Source: Burkholderia sp. 9120
GTDB lineage: Bacteria > Pseudomonadota > Gammaproteobacteria > Burkholderiales > Burkholderiaceae
NCBI RefSeq assembly: GCF_000745015.1
Contig: NZ_JQNA01000002.1
Span: 5,518,001 to 5,582,000, forward strand
Direction: 5' to 3'
Length of the DNA: 64,000 nucleotides
The notes beneath the pieces were generated by a model. That model was given only the letters and a program-made list of their open reading frames with translations, had not been told where the DNA came from and did not search any database. This document shows positions 40,808-54,000 of the stretch, piece after piece; position 1 is the stretch's first letter, and the number at the start of each line of letters is the position of its first letter. A program made the position numbers and the translations under genes.

Positions 40808-41055
40808 ATTTCTTATGCAACAGCGATTTGTCCCACGGCAAAACAACGCCGTGGGACTGCGCAATGCGCGGGCTTGGGGGATGGACTATTTAGATTTTAA
40901 TCAGGCGTTGCGTCCGGGAAAGCACGGCCAGTTTCCGCGCACACCTGTCGATTTCGGATGATACAGACATGTCCTTTGCAGAGGCGGACGTTTTTATGCG
41001 TCACATGGACACTAAATGACCGATCCAGACGATAATATCGAAAATACCGAATCGA

Positions 41056-41973
41056 ATGGACAAATCTCTCGTGAAGCCCGTTGCGCATGCCAGCCCGGTC
41101 GGCAGTCCCGTGACCGTGACGAATTCCGCCGCATTGGCGAATCCCACTGTTAAAGCGTCGACCGACAGCCGGCCGGATCTGCCGATCGTGTTCGGCCAGG
41201 CGATCGAATACGAATCCGGCGCGCGCGAAATCGCCCACACGCATCCGCGCGCGCAACTCCTGTACGCCACCAACGGCGTGATTCGCGTGCGCACGCCCGG
41301 CACCAGTTGGGTCGTCACGCCGGACCGCGCGTTGCTGGTGCCGCCGCGCGTCGAGCATGAACTGGAGATGGTCGGCAAAGTCTCGTTCCGCACGGTCTAT
41401 GTCGACCCGTGCCCGATGTGCGGCGACGAGGAAGGCCGCCTGCTGGCGGTGAACGCCCTGCTGCGCGAGGCGATTCTGGCGCTGGTCACGCAACCCGCGC
41501 GCAACCCGCCGCCGGGCAGTCTCGCCGACGTGCTCGCCCAACTGATCGTCCATCTGCTCAGCGCGGCCGCCACCGAAGACCTCGGCTCGATCCTCGACCA
41601 GGCTGCCCGTCTGCCGTTGCCGCAGCATCCGCGCTTGCGCAAGATTTGCCAGGCGCTGATCGACGAGCCGGCCAACAGCGACTCGCTGGAATACTGGGGC
41701 GACCGCATCGGCGCAAGTTCGCGCACGTTGGCGCGGCACTTTCAACGCGAGACCGGCATGCCATTCGCCAAATGGCGCGAGCAGATGCGCGCGTCCGAAG
41801 CGATGTGCCGCCTGTCGACCAGCACGCCGATCACCGAGGTGGCCGCCTACCTCGGCTACGCGGACGCCAACACGTTCGCGGTGATGTTCAAGCGCGTCCT
41901 GCATATGACTCCGTTGAAATATCAATCGATGATGAACCCCGCGACCGCGCCGCTGGACGCGCTGCAGGGCTGA
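41056..41973 (+). CDS. AraC-family regulator of the siderophore locus
   Basis: The protein has 305 residues. An N-terminal Ala/Val/Pro-rich stretch of about 45 residues precedes a cupin-type sensor domain (about 46-130: HTHPRAQLLYATNGVIRVRTPG and LVPPRVEHELEMVG). A short CPMC motif (DPCPMCGD, about 117-124) could bind a metal. The C-terminal AraC HTH pair follows: SLEYWGDRIGASSRTLARHF and ITEVAAYLGYADANTFAVMFKR, closing with MTPLKYQ. It is divergent from the receptor, whose promoter has a Fur-box candidate, and convergent with the NRPS gene. It probably senses iron or the siderophore to control uptake or synthesis. Confidence 0.9.
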   Translation: MDKSLVKPVAHASPVGSPVTVTNSAALANPTVKASTDSRPDLPIVFGQAIEYESGAREIAHTHPRAQLLYATNGVIRVRTPGTSWVVTPDRALLVPPRVEHELEMVGKVSFRTVYVDPCPMCGDEEGRLLAVNALLREAILALVTQPARNPPPGSLADVLAQLIVHLLSAAATEDLGSILDQAARLPLPQHPRLRKICQALIDEPANSDSLEYWGDRIGASSRTLARHFQRETGMPFAKWREQMRASEAMCRLSTSTPITEVAAYLGYADANTFAVMFKRVLHMTPLKYQSMMNPATAPLDALQG

Positions 41974-42024
41974 GCGGCGCGCGCCGTCCGAGCGTCCGGA
42001 CTCGCGCGCACCGCCCCGGCCCGC

Positions 42025-45000
42025 TTAGCGCGCCGCGTCGTCGAACGCCTCGCGCAACGTCGCACCTAGCGAGTCGAGCAGCGCGGGATGCCACGCGATG
42101 TCGTCGTGCGCCGCGTCCACCTCGACCGAGCTGGCGAGCTTCACACCGCTGCTCTGCCAGCGCGCGAGATCCTCGGCCGTTGACCGCGACGCACCGCGCG
42201 CCGCCCACCAGAAGGACAACGGCGCGCGCGGCGCAGCCGGCCAGTGCCGACGCAACGCGAGCGCGGCATTGGCTTGCGCGAGCGCCGCGTGTTCGACCAA
42301 AGTGGAGGCCGAGGCGGACGGCAACGCGCCGTCGTCGGCTTGAGCGAGCCATGCCGGAACGCGGGCAGCCAAAGTGGCTACTTCTTCCGGCGTGGCTTGT
42401 TCCCGCCAGGCGGGCTGCGCGGCCATCGTTGCCGCCTCAGCCGCCGTTGCCGCCATTGCTACTGTGACCGCCGCAGATGCCGCAACCGTCTTCCCGTTCA
42501 CCCCCGCCACCTCGGCCGAGCCAACCGCATCAGCCGCCGCGTCCGGATGAATCGACACATCGAGCAGCCCGACGAACGCGACCTGCTCGCCCTCGTCCTC
42601 CAGCACACGCGCCACTTCCGTCGCGATCATCCCGCCGAACGACCAGCCGAGCAGCGCATACGGACCACGCGGCTGCGCGCGCCGGATCGCGTCGGCATAC
42701 TGACGCGCCAGCGCTTGCAGTCCGGTGAAACGCCAGGACTCGTCGCTAAAGGCCGGATACTCGACGCCGACCACTTCCACTTGCCCCACCAGCATCTGCG
42801 CGAGCGCGCGATAGCCCGCCACCAGGCCGTAGCCCGGATGAATCGCGAACAGCCGATGCGGCGCATCGCCCGCATTCAGACGCACCAGATGACGCGGCGC
42901 GGCGGCCTCGTCGACAGCGTTCGAAGCAAACGCATCCAGCGCCGCAGCCAGATCGGCGAGCACCGGATGCTCGAACAGCATCCCCACCGCGAACCGCGCA
43001 AAGCCAGCGGCGCGCGCCAGTTCCGCCACCCGCAGCGTCGCGAGCGAATCGCCGCCCTGCTCGAAGAAATGCGCGCGTGAGCCAACCGGGACGCCGCCCA
43101 GCACGGTCTGCCAGATCGCGGCAAGCCGCACCTCGGTCGGCGTGGCCGGCGCTTCGTCGGCGGCAACCTGGGCTGCGGCATCGGTCGCGCCGGCGGCCGT
43201 CGCAAGCGGCAGCGCCTTGCTGTCGAGTTTGCCGTTGACCGTGAGCGGCAACGCGTCGAGCGTCGCGAACAAAGACGGCACCATATAGTCCGGCAACTGC
43301 TCGCGCAGGTGCGCGCGCAGCGCCGTGCTCCAGTCGTCGGGCGCGGTATGCGCCGGATCGGGCACGATCCACGCCGCCAGACGCAGGCTTTCGCTCGCGA
43401 CGCCGTCGGTCGACGGCGCGCCGACCGCCAGCACCGCCGCGTCGCGCACGGCCGGATGCGCGAGCAGCCGCGCGCGAATCTCGCCCGTCTCGATCCGATA
43501 GCCGCGAATCTTCGTCTGGAAATCGTTACGGCCGACGTAGTCGATTTCGCCGTCGGCGTCGTGAATCGCGAGATCGCCCGAACGGTACAGACGCGCACCC
43601 GGCGCGCCATACGGATCGGGCACGAAACGCTCGGCGGTCAGCGCGGCGCGGCCCAGATAGCCGCGCGCGAGACCCGCGCCGCCCACGCACAACTCGCCGG
43701 TCGCGCCCTCGGGCACGACGTTCAGGTCGTCGTCGAGCACGCGCAGCGCGAGGTCGTCGAGCGGCGCGCCGATCACGCTGCGCGCCGTCGTGCCGACTGC
43801 CGCGCGCAGATCGTCGTCGGCGAGCGGACGGCAGGTGACGTGCACCGTCGTCTCCGTGATGCCATACATGTTGACCAGCATCGGCCGCGTACCTTCGACG
43901 CCGCGTGCGCGGCGCGCCGCCGCCCAACCCGCGAGCGCCTGCGGCTCGAGCTTCTCGCCGCCGAAGATCACCACGCGCAGACGCGCAAGACCGGCGTCGC
44001 TCTGCATGTCGACGCGCATCAGCGGCATGAAGGCCGAAGGCGTCTGATTCAGCACGCTCACACCCTGTTCGCCGAGCCAGCGGTGCAGCGCTTCCACGTC
44101 GCGCGCGAGCGCGGCGGGCGCGACGGCCAGGCGCGCGCCGGTGGTAAGCGCGCCGAAGATTTCCCACACTGAAAAGTCGAACGCGTACGAGTGGCACATC
44201 GACCAGACGTCATCGGCGTGGAAGCCGAATGTCTCGCCGGTGCTGTCGAACAGACGCGCGGCGCTGCGCTGCGAAATCGCGACGCCCTTGGGTTGTCCCG
44301 TCGAGCCCGACGTGTAGATCACGTAGGCGAGCTGCTCCGGCAACGCGACCGGCGCAGCGACGCGCCAGTTCGCCGGGGCGGGCGGCACGACGCCGATGTC
44401 GAGCATGCTGATGCGCGCACCAGCATGCGCAAGCGCGCCAATACCCGCTTTATCAACCAGCACCCGCACAATGCCCGCATCGCCAAGCAGATAGTCGAGC
44501 CGTTCACGCGGATACGACGGATCGAGCGGCACGTAGGCCGCACCCGCCTTCAACACGCCAAGCAGCGCCGCGATCAGCGCCGCGGACCGCTCGAATGCCA
44601 CGCCGACCAGCTCCTCGCGTCCCACGCCCTGCGCGAGCAGATGCGCGGCGATGCGATCGGACCACGCGTCGAGTTCCGCGTAAGTAACGCGCGCATCGCC
44701 GGCGACGACCGCCAGCGCGTCGGGCCGTTGCGCGACCTGCGTCGCGAAGCGAGCCGCGAGCGACACGAACGCATGATCGACCGGCGCGGCCTGAGCGAAA
44801 TCACCGCCCTCGAACGGCAACACGCCGCGCGGCACCTGCAGATCGCCCACCCAACGCGTGGCCGGGCGTGCGATCTGTTCAAGGAGCGCCGCGTACTGCG
44901 CGGCCAGACGATCGAGCACCGCCGCGTCGAGTTGCGCGGCGTCCGCGTTCCATTGAATCGACAGTGCTTCGCCGGGCGACACCGCGAGCGTCAACGGATA

Positions 45001-48000
45001 GTGCGTGCGCTCGAGCGTTTCCGACGCGCTCACCTCCAGCCCCGTCTCGCCTTCGCGCAGGCCGGCGTCGATCGGATAGTTCTCGAACACGACGAGCGTG
45101 TCGAACAGCGGCCCGGACTCGCGCCCCGCACTCTCCGCGGCCCAGCGCTGCACCTCGCGCAGCGGCGTGTGTTCGTGCTGGCGCAACGCGGCGTTATGTT
45201 GCTGCAGACTGGCGAGCCAGTCGCCGAGCGGTTCGTCCGAACGCAGCGCCGTCCAGACCGGCAAACTGTTGATGAACAGGCCGAGCATGCCGTCGATACC
45301 CGGCAGTTCGGGCGGACGCCCCGACACGGTGACGCCGAACGCGATCCGTCGACGGTTCGCGTGACGCGCGAGCAACGCGGCCCACGCGGCCTGGATCAGC
45401 GTATTGAGCGTCACGCGATGACGCACCGCCGCCGCCCGCAGCGCCTCGCTCAACGCGACGCCGAGCGGCTGCGCGAGACGATGCACGCCCGTGTTCCCAA
45501 GCGGCGCGGTGTCGCCTGCTTGCCGGCCGGCGGGCTTGCCGCGCAGCGACGGCATCAGGAGCCCGACCTCGTCGAGTGCCTGCAATTGCCCGCGCCACCA
45601 GTCCTGCGCGGCGGGTTGATTCTGACGCCAGCGCACGTACTCGCGATACGGCGTAGCGGCCGCCAACGGCGCATCGATTGCGTCCAGCGCCGCCGTCTCG
45701 CGTCGATAGGCGTAGATCACTTCGCCCATCAGTTGCGCGGCGCTCCAGCCGTCGAGCAGCGCATGATGATCCGTCCACACGAGATCGTGAGCGCCGTCCG
45801 GGCGTGCGAACAGATTCAGACGCATCAGCGACGCATGACGCAGATCGAACGGCGTCGTCACATCTTCCGCGCGCCACTGTGCAAGCGCGGCTTCATAGTC
45901 GTCGTGCGCGCGCCAGTCGTGCAACGTAACCGGCAACTCGACGCGCCGACGCACGATCTGCAACGCCTCGCCGCCGTGCCGCCATTCAAAGTGCGTGCGC
46001 AGAATCGCATGCCGTTCGAGCGCGATGCGCCATGCGGCGGCGAGCGCGTCGCGGTCGAGCGTACCGCGCAAGGTCAGTCGCTTCTGATTGATATAAACGC
46101 CCGCGCCCTGCTGCAACAGACTGTGGAACAGCAAGCCCTGCTGGAGCGGCGTGGCCGGATAAATATCTTCGACATCGCCGAGCGGCAGATCGAGCGCATC
46201 GAGCTGCGCGGCGTCGAGTTGCGCGAGCGGGAAATCTTCCGCCGTCGCACCGGCGGCCGCCCGCGAGCAATGCTCGACAAACGCCGCGAGCGACGCGCGG
46301 AATGAATCGGCGAGCGCGCTGACCGTCGCGTCGGCAAGCACATCCGGGCTGTAGCGCCAGGTGATGGCCAGCATGCCGTTCTCGACTGCACCGTTCAGGT
46401 CGAGCACATATTTCAACCGCGAATCGCCGGACATCGGCGCACCGGTCGACTCGCTCGCAAAGCCGAACCGGCCATTGCGTTCAAGCACCTGATCGGTCTG
46501 CCCAAGATAATTGAAGCCGATGCGTGGCGCCGGCAATGCCGACAATTCCGCGCGCACGGCCGGATCGGCGGCAAGCTGCGTGAGCATGCCCCAATGCAGG
46601 CCCTTGTGTTCGATTGCACGCAGACGTTGTTTGGCGGCGCGCAATGCGTCGCGCGTCCGTGAACGTCCGGCGTTCCCCTGCGCGTTCGCGTTCGCATCCA
46701 CGTTCACGCCAGCCGGAATCCACACCGGAAAGCGCGTCGTGAACCAGCCGATCGTGCCGCTCAGATCGAGTTGCGCATCGATCTCCTCGCGGCCGTGGCC
46801 TTCAAGTGCGATCAGTGCGCCAGCCGCGCCACTCCACGACGCCACCGCGTCCGCGAGCGCGGCCAGCAGCACTTCATCCGTGCCCATCCGGTAAGCGCGC
46901 GCGGGTTCGCGCAACAGCGCCTCGGTCAGCGCGCGATCGAGCGTCAGTGTATGAACGCGGCTCGCCGCGAGCCGCATGTCGGCCTGCGACTCGTCGCGCT
47001 CGACCGGCAGCACGGCGCTCGCGCCCTCTAGCCCCATGCACCATTTCTCCGCCTCGCTCTGCGCCGGCAGCGCGGCGGCATAACGCGCCGCCTGTTCCAC
47101 CCACGCGCTCCACGGCAACGGCGTGGCCAAGGCTGCGTCCGGTGCTTCGCCACGCGCCGCGCTCGCATACAAGGTTTCGAACTCGTCGAGCAACACGCGC
47201 CACGACACACCGTCCACCACCGCGTGATGAATCACGACGAACAAACGCCCTTCGTCCGCGCCGACCTTGAACCACGCCGCGCGCATCAGCGGTCCGGCTT
47301 GCAGATCGAGGTCGCGGTGCAGGCGCTCGCCCTCGCGTTCGAGCGCCGCGCGCCAGTCGGCTTCGCCGCTCAGATCGATCGATTCCACCAGCGTCGGCAG
47401 CGTTGCGAAGTAATCCGCGGCGGGCGTCACACGTTGAACCCACGTGCCGTCCGCGGTCTTCTCGAAGCGCACGCGCAACGCGTCGTGACGCGACACCAGC
47501 GCGCGCACCGCCGCCTCCAGGGCCTGCGAATCCAGCGTGCCCGCCACACTCAGCAATGCCGCCTGATTCCAGTGGGACTCGCCGTGCGGATAACGCCGGA
47601 AAAAGTCGGCCTGAATCGGCGTGAGTGGCAACGCGTCATGCCGTTCGGCGTGCCGGCTCTGGGCGTCGGCGTCGTCCGCCGACACGTCGAGCGCAACCGC
47701 CGCGAGCCGTGCCACCGTCGGCTGTTCGAACAGTTGACGCGGCGTGATGCGCAAACCCGCCTGCGCCGCCCGCGCGACGATCTGCAGACTCAGGATCGAA
47801 TCGCCGCCCACCTCGAAGAAATTCTCGTGTACGCCGAGCGCGTCGCGTCCGAGCACGCGCTGCCAGATCGCCAGCAGCGCGGCTTCGCGCGGCGTGGACG
47901 GCGGCGTGTGCGAGCGCGCCGTGAGTGCCGCCTCGTCAGGGTCCGGCAATGCGCGGCGATCCACTTTGCCGTTTTGCATCATCGGCAACGCGGCGAGCGC

Positions 48001-51000
48001 GACGAACACCGCCGGCACCATGTGCTCCGGCAGACGCGCGTCGAGCGCGGCGCGCACGGCGTCGATATCGGCGCTGCCGCTCAGATAGCACACGAGCCGC
48101 TTATGCGCGCCGCTGCCGCGCAGATCGACCAGCGCTTCGCGCACGCCGGGCTGCTCGCGCATGGCCGTCTCGATCTCGCCGAGTTCGATACGGAAACCGC
48201 GCAGCTTGACCTGCTGGTCGAGTCGACCGAGAAAATCGATACGGCCGTCGGCACGCGCGCGGCACAAGTCGCCCGAGCGATACATGCGCGAACCCGGTTC
48301 GCCGCGCGGATCCGGCACGAAGCGATCGGCCGTGAGCGCGGCGCGGCCGAGATAGCCGCGCGCCATCGTCAATCCGCCGATGCACAGTTCGCCGACGCCC
48401 AGCGCGGGCACGGCGTTACCCGCGTCGTCGTAGACGCATGCCGTGCGCGACGGATACGGCGTGCCGATCGACACCACCGGGGTTTGCGCGTCGGCCGCCG
48501 TGGTGCGCCGATGCAGACACGCGACCGTGGTTTCGGTCGGACCATAGAGATTGTCGAGCGCGATGCCCGCGAGCGGACCGTCGCGCCATTGCGCGAGCGC
48601 GTCGCCAGGCAGCGCCTCGCCGCCGACGGTGATCTGCCGCAAGCGCGCCAGATCGCTGCGCGCGGGCGGCGTGCGCAACCACTGCTGCCAGTACGCGGTA
48701 GGAATGCGTGCGAAGCTGACCTGCTGCTCGATCAGCGTGCGGCTCATGGTGGCGAGGTCCCACATCTCGGGGCCGCGCATCACGACGCGACCGCCCTGCA
48801 TCAGCGACGGCAGCAACTCGTGCAACGCGACGTCGAAGTTGATCGTCGACGATTGCAATTGCGTGTCCGTCGCGGCGATGTCGTAGGTGCCGATGAAGTC
48901 CGCCAGATGTTCGGCGAGCGCGGCATGATCGACCGCCACGCCCTTTGGCTGACCGGTCGAGCCCGACGTGTAGATCACGTACGCGAGTTGCGATGGATGC
49001 AGCGCGAGCGGCGCAAGTGTTTCGTCGTTGTAGGTGGCGTCGTCGTCGAGTGAGCCTTGTGCGTCCAGCGTGAGGACTTCGCAGTCCCGCAGCACGTCGG
49101 CGAGTTGCATGGCGCTCGCGCGATCGGCCACCACGCGCTGCACACCCGCGTCCGCGAGCATGTAGGCGAGACGATCCGGCGGATACGCCGGGTCGAGCGG
49201 TACAAAGGCCGCGCCCGACTTCATGATGCCGAGCAATCCAACCGGCAGCGCCGGCGAACGCGCCACGCACAGACCAACACGCGCTTCGCGCAGGCCTGCC
49301 GCTGACGGTTTATTGTCGACTTCCCGCTGCGCGGCGGCAGCATTCACGCCCACCGCAAGCGTTCGCAACCGCGCCGCTAACCGATCCGAACGCGCGCGCA
49401 ATTGGCCATAACGCAGTTCCGCCCCTTCGCAGACGATCGCCACAGCCTCGGGCTGACGCTGCGCCTGCGCATCGATCGCCGCAAACGGCGCGGCAAACGA
49501 ACGCGCACGCGGCGCGGCATCGCCCGGCGTGGCATCCGCGAGCGCGATGTCGCCGAGTTTGAGCGTGTCGTCGACGAGCACCTGCTCCAGCAACTCGACG
49601 TAATGCGCCGCGAGCCGCGCGATGGTCGCCTCGTCGAATACATCGGTGGCGTAACCGAACGACAGCGTGAGCGCGTCCGGCGTGTCGTTGGCATTGAGCG
49701 TGAGATCGAAGCGCGCGGTCTGTTCGGCTGCGTCCACGTTCGAGATCGTGAGACCCGGCAACGCAGGCGCGGCGCGATCGGCCTTCGCGTAGTTGAACAT
49801 CGCCTGGAAAAGCGGCGTGTGACGCAAGCTGCGTTGCGGGTGCAAGGCTTCGACCAGTTGCGCGAACGGCACGTCCTGATTCGCCTGCGCGGCGATCACC
49901 CGTTCGCGCGCGGCGTCGAGCACCGCCGCGAACGGCTCGCAACCGCGCAATTTCGCCCGCACCACCAGCGTATTGACGAAGCAGCCAACCAGTTCGTGCG
50001 TCTCGCTGCGGTCCCGGCCCGCAACCGGCACGCCGACGCGAATCTCGTGTTGTCCGCTATAGCGCTGCAATAGCGCTTGCCATGCCGCGAGCAGCACCAT
50101 GAAAGGCGTCGCGTGACGGCGCGCGGCCAGCGCGTGAACGCGCGCGCCGAGCGCGCCGTCGAGCGGCACGCGCCAGGCGGCGCCCGCGCTGCCTCGTGCA
50201 TCGCTGCGCGCGCGGTCGAACGGCAATTCGAGGACAGGATGTTCGTCGCCGAGTTCGTGACGCCAGTAGTCGAGTTGAGCGGCCAGCGCGGTGGCGTCGG
50301 TTTCCTGCGACTGCCACAACGCGTAGTCGCCGAATGCCACGGCGAGCGGTGCCAGCGGTTGCGTTGGCTGCGCCGCCTGTCGCGTGGTTTGCGCGGCATA
50401 CAGCGCCGCAAAATCCGCGAGCACGATGTCCTGCGACCAGCGGTCGGACACGATGTGATGCATCGAAAAATGCAGCACATGTTCCTGCGCCCGCAAGCGC
50501 AGCACGCTGACGCGTAGCACCGGTCCACGCAACAGATCGAACGGCTGCGCACCGAGCGCCGCCAGCGTGGCCGCGCGCTCCTGCTCCGGTTGCGCTTCGA
50601 GATCGAGGGTCTGCCAGCCGGGCTGCGCATCGAACGATTGCAGCGCGGCGCCTTCCGTTTCTTCGACCCGCATGCGCAGGCTCTCGTGCCGGGCAATCAG
50701 CGCGTCGAGCGCGGCGCGTGCCGCCGTCACGTCGAATTGGCCTTCGAGACGCACCGCGCCGTTGATCGTATAGGCGGGGCTCGCGGGGTCGAGCTTCCAC
50801 AGGAACCAGAGACGCTGCTGCGCGGGCGTCAACGGAACGCGCGTCAAACTCGCGGGCCGTGGTTCGATACGCGACGGCACAGCATCCGCGTTTGCCGTGC
50901 TGTCTTGAAGCACAGCCGACAGCGCCGCCGCGAAATCTTTCAGCACCGGCTGGGTGAACAGCAGCGGCAGCGCAACCGTGCGCTTGAGTACTTCCCGCGT

Positions 51001-54000
51001 GCGAGCCACAGCCCGCATAGCCAGCAGCGAATGACCGCCCAGCAGGAAAAAGTGATCGTCACGGCCGACACGCGCCACGCCCAGCACATCCTGCCAGATT
51101 TGCGCAATTGCGCGTTCGTCGTCCGTTTGCGGTTCGACATACGCGGCGCTCGCATCGAGCGATTGCGGCTCCGGCAATGCACGCCGGTCGAGCTTGCCGT
51201 TCGACGTGAGCGGCAACGCGTCGAGCGCGACGAAAATGGTGGGCACCATATGCGGCGGCAGACGTGCGTCGAGCCAATGCTTGAGCGCTTCGCCCAAGAA
51301 CGCGTTCGCCGCGATGTCACCGCCCGCGCCGCTCTCCGGCGCACGCGGCACGATATACGCGACGAGGCTCATCGCGCCGCTCGCGTCGGGCCGCGCCAGC
51401 ACCGCGACCTCGCGCACCGTCGGCGCGCCGAGCAACGCGGCCTCGATTTCGCCGAGTTCGATGCGATAGCCGCGCACCTTCACCTGAAAGTCATTACGGC
51501 CGATGTATTCCGGTTCACCGCCCAGCAGCCGCCGCGCCAGATCGCCGGATTTATACATGCGACTGCCCGGCGCGCCGAACGGATCGGGCACGAAGCGCGC
51601 GGCCGTCAGACCCGGTGCATGCAGATAGCCGCGTGCCAGACCCGCGCCGCCCACGTGCAATTCGCCCGCCGCGCCATCGGCGACTGGATGCAGCGCGGTG
51701 TCGAGAATCGGCAGCGACAGATCGGGGATTGCCACGCCGATCACGCTGCGCGGCGCGGCGCCGCGGGTGTCCGCGAGACTCAACGGGCGATAGCTCGAAT
51801 GCACCGTCGTTTCGGTAATGCCGTACATATTGACGACGCGCGGCGCGCGCGCGCCGCCCCGCTCGAGCCACGCGTGCAGGCTCGCCGGCTCCAGCTTCTC
51901 GCCGGCGAAGATCACCGTGTGAAGCGTGTGCAATGGCGTGTCGCTTTCCAGGTCGACGTGCATCAGCGGCATGAAGGCCGACGGCGTCTGGTTCAGCACG
52001 GTCACGCATTCGTCGCGTAACAGTCGATGACACGCGGACGGATCGCGCGCGGTCCAGTACGGCACGATCACGAGACGGCCGCCGTGCGTGAGGCAACCAA
52101 ACAGTTCCCATACCGAGACGTCGAATGCATAGGCATGGAAGAGCGGCCACACGTCGGTGGGGCCGAAGCCGTACCACGCGTCGGTGGCGGCGAACAGGCG
52201 CGCCACGTTCGCATGCGTGATCGCCACGCCCTTCGGCCGGCCGGTCGAGCCCGATGTGTAGATCACGTAAGCGAGTTGTTCAGGATGCAGACGCAGTGGC
52301 GGCGTGTGCTCGGGCTGATCTCTCACCGCGTCGGCCAGCAACAGTTCGCAGCCGTCGAGCAGGTCCGCCCAGCGCGTGGCGCTGGGCGCGTCGGCCACCA
52401 CGCGGCGGGCGCGCGAATGGTCGAGCATGTACGCCAGCCGTTCGGCCGGATAGGTCGGATCGAGCGGCACATACGCGGCGCCCGCCTTGAGAATGCCGAG
52501 CACGCCCGCGACCAGCGCCGCCGAGCGCTCCATGCACAGGCCCACGCATTCATCGGCGCGCACGCCCGCCGCGAGCAGGCGATGCGCGATCTGGTTCGAC
52601 CAGCGGTCGAGCGCGTCGTAGGTGTAGGCGGTGTCGCCGTCGGTGAGCGCGATCGCGTCGGGACGTGCGCGGGTTTGCGCGGCAATCCGTTCGAGTACCG
52701 ATTCGAACGCGAAGGTTTCGCGCGGCGCAGCGACGTGCGCGAGCGTCGAGGCGAGCGTCAGCGTGCGCAGCAGCGGATCGCCGTGCGCCGCGATCTGCGT
52801 CAGCAGTTCAAGAAAGTGCGCGTCGAGCCGTTCGATCGTTGCGCGGTCCACGCGCGTCGACTCCGCCGACCAGCGCAACCCGATCCGCGCGTCCGGCATG
52901 ACACTCAGCGTCAGCGGAACATGCGTGCGTTCGAAGGCAGCCGTCTGTTCGATGGCCACGCCGTGCGCGCCGTGACGCAAGGTGGCATCGACGGGATAGT
53001 TTTCGAACACGAGCAGCGTGTCGAACAGGCCGTCGCCGCTCCGCGCGGTCCATTGCTGGATGCGCGACAGCGGCGTGTGTTCGTACTGGCGCAGCGCGCC
53101 ATTGTGGTGTTGCAGCGCGTCGAGCCACGCCGACAGCGGCATTGCTTCCGGCACGTCGACCCAAACCGGCAGGCTGTTGATGAACAGCCCGAGCATCTGC
53201 TCCACTTGCGGCAAATGCGCCGGACGGCCGGATACGGTCACGCCGAATGCCACCTGGTTGCGGTTGCCGTAGCGCGACAGCAGCAACGCCCACGCGCCTT
53301 GCAATACCGTATTCAGCGTTACATGGTGACGTCGGGCGGTGTCGCGCAATGCTTCGCTCAAGCTTTCGTCGAGACGCGATTCGTGCGGCGGCAAGTCTGC
53401 TTCGGCGGCGACTTCCAGTGCGCGGCCTGTGTTCAAGCCGAGGCTTTCGAGCAGCGTTGCCGGTTCGTCGACGCGTGCGGCCTGCTCGCGCCACCATGCT
53501 TCGCCTTCGTCCTGCTGCAGACGCCATTGCACGTAGTCGCGGTACGGCGGCGCGTTCTTAACCGGTTCACGACCGGCGCGCAAAGCTTCATACGCGTCTG
53601 CCACTTCGCGCATGAGTTGTGCGCTGCTCCAGCCGTCGAGCAACACATGATGATCGGTCCAGATCAGATCATGCGCACCATCCGCGCGAATGAACAACGC
53701 GATGCGCAGCAACGGCGCACGCTCGACATCGAAGCCACGTTGCACGTCCTCCCGCATCCATGCGTGAAGCCGTGTTTCATAAGCCTGCGTATCGAGCGAC
53801 GACCAGTCGTGCTCGACATACGGCAAATCAACATTACGCAGCACGACCTGCAACGCGTCGCCACCATGTCGCGTCTCGAACTGCGTACGCAGAATCGCGT
53901 GCGACGCAACCGCATGCGTCCACGCCGAGCGCAACGCCGCGCGATCCAGCTCGCCGCGCAAGGTCAAACGACGCTGGTTCACATACAAACCGCTACCGCT

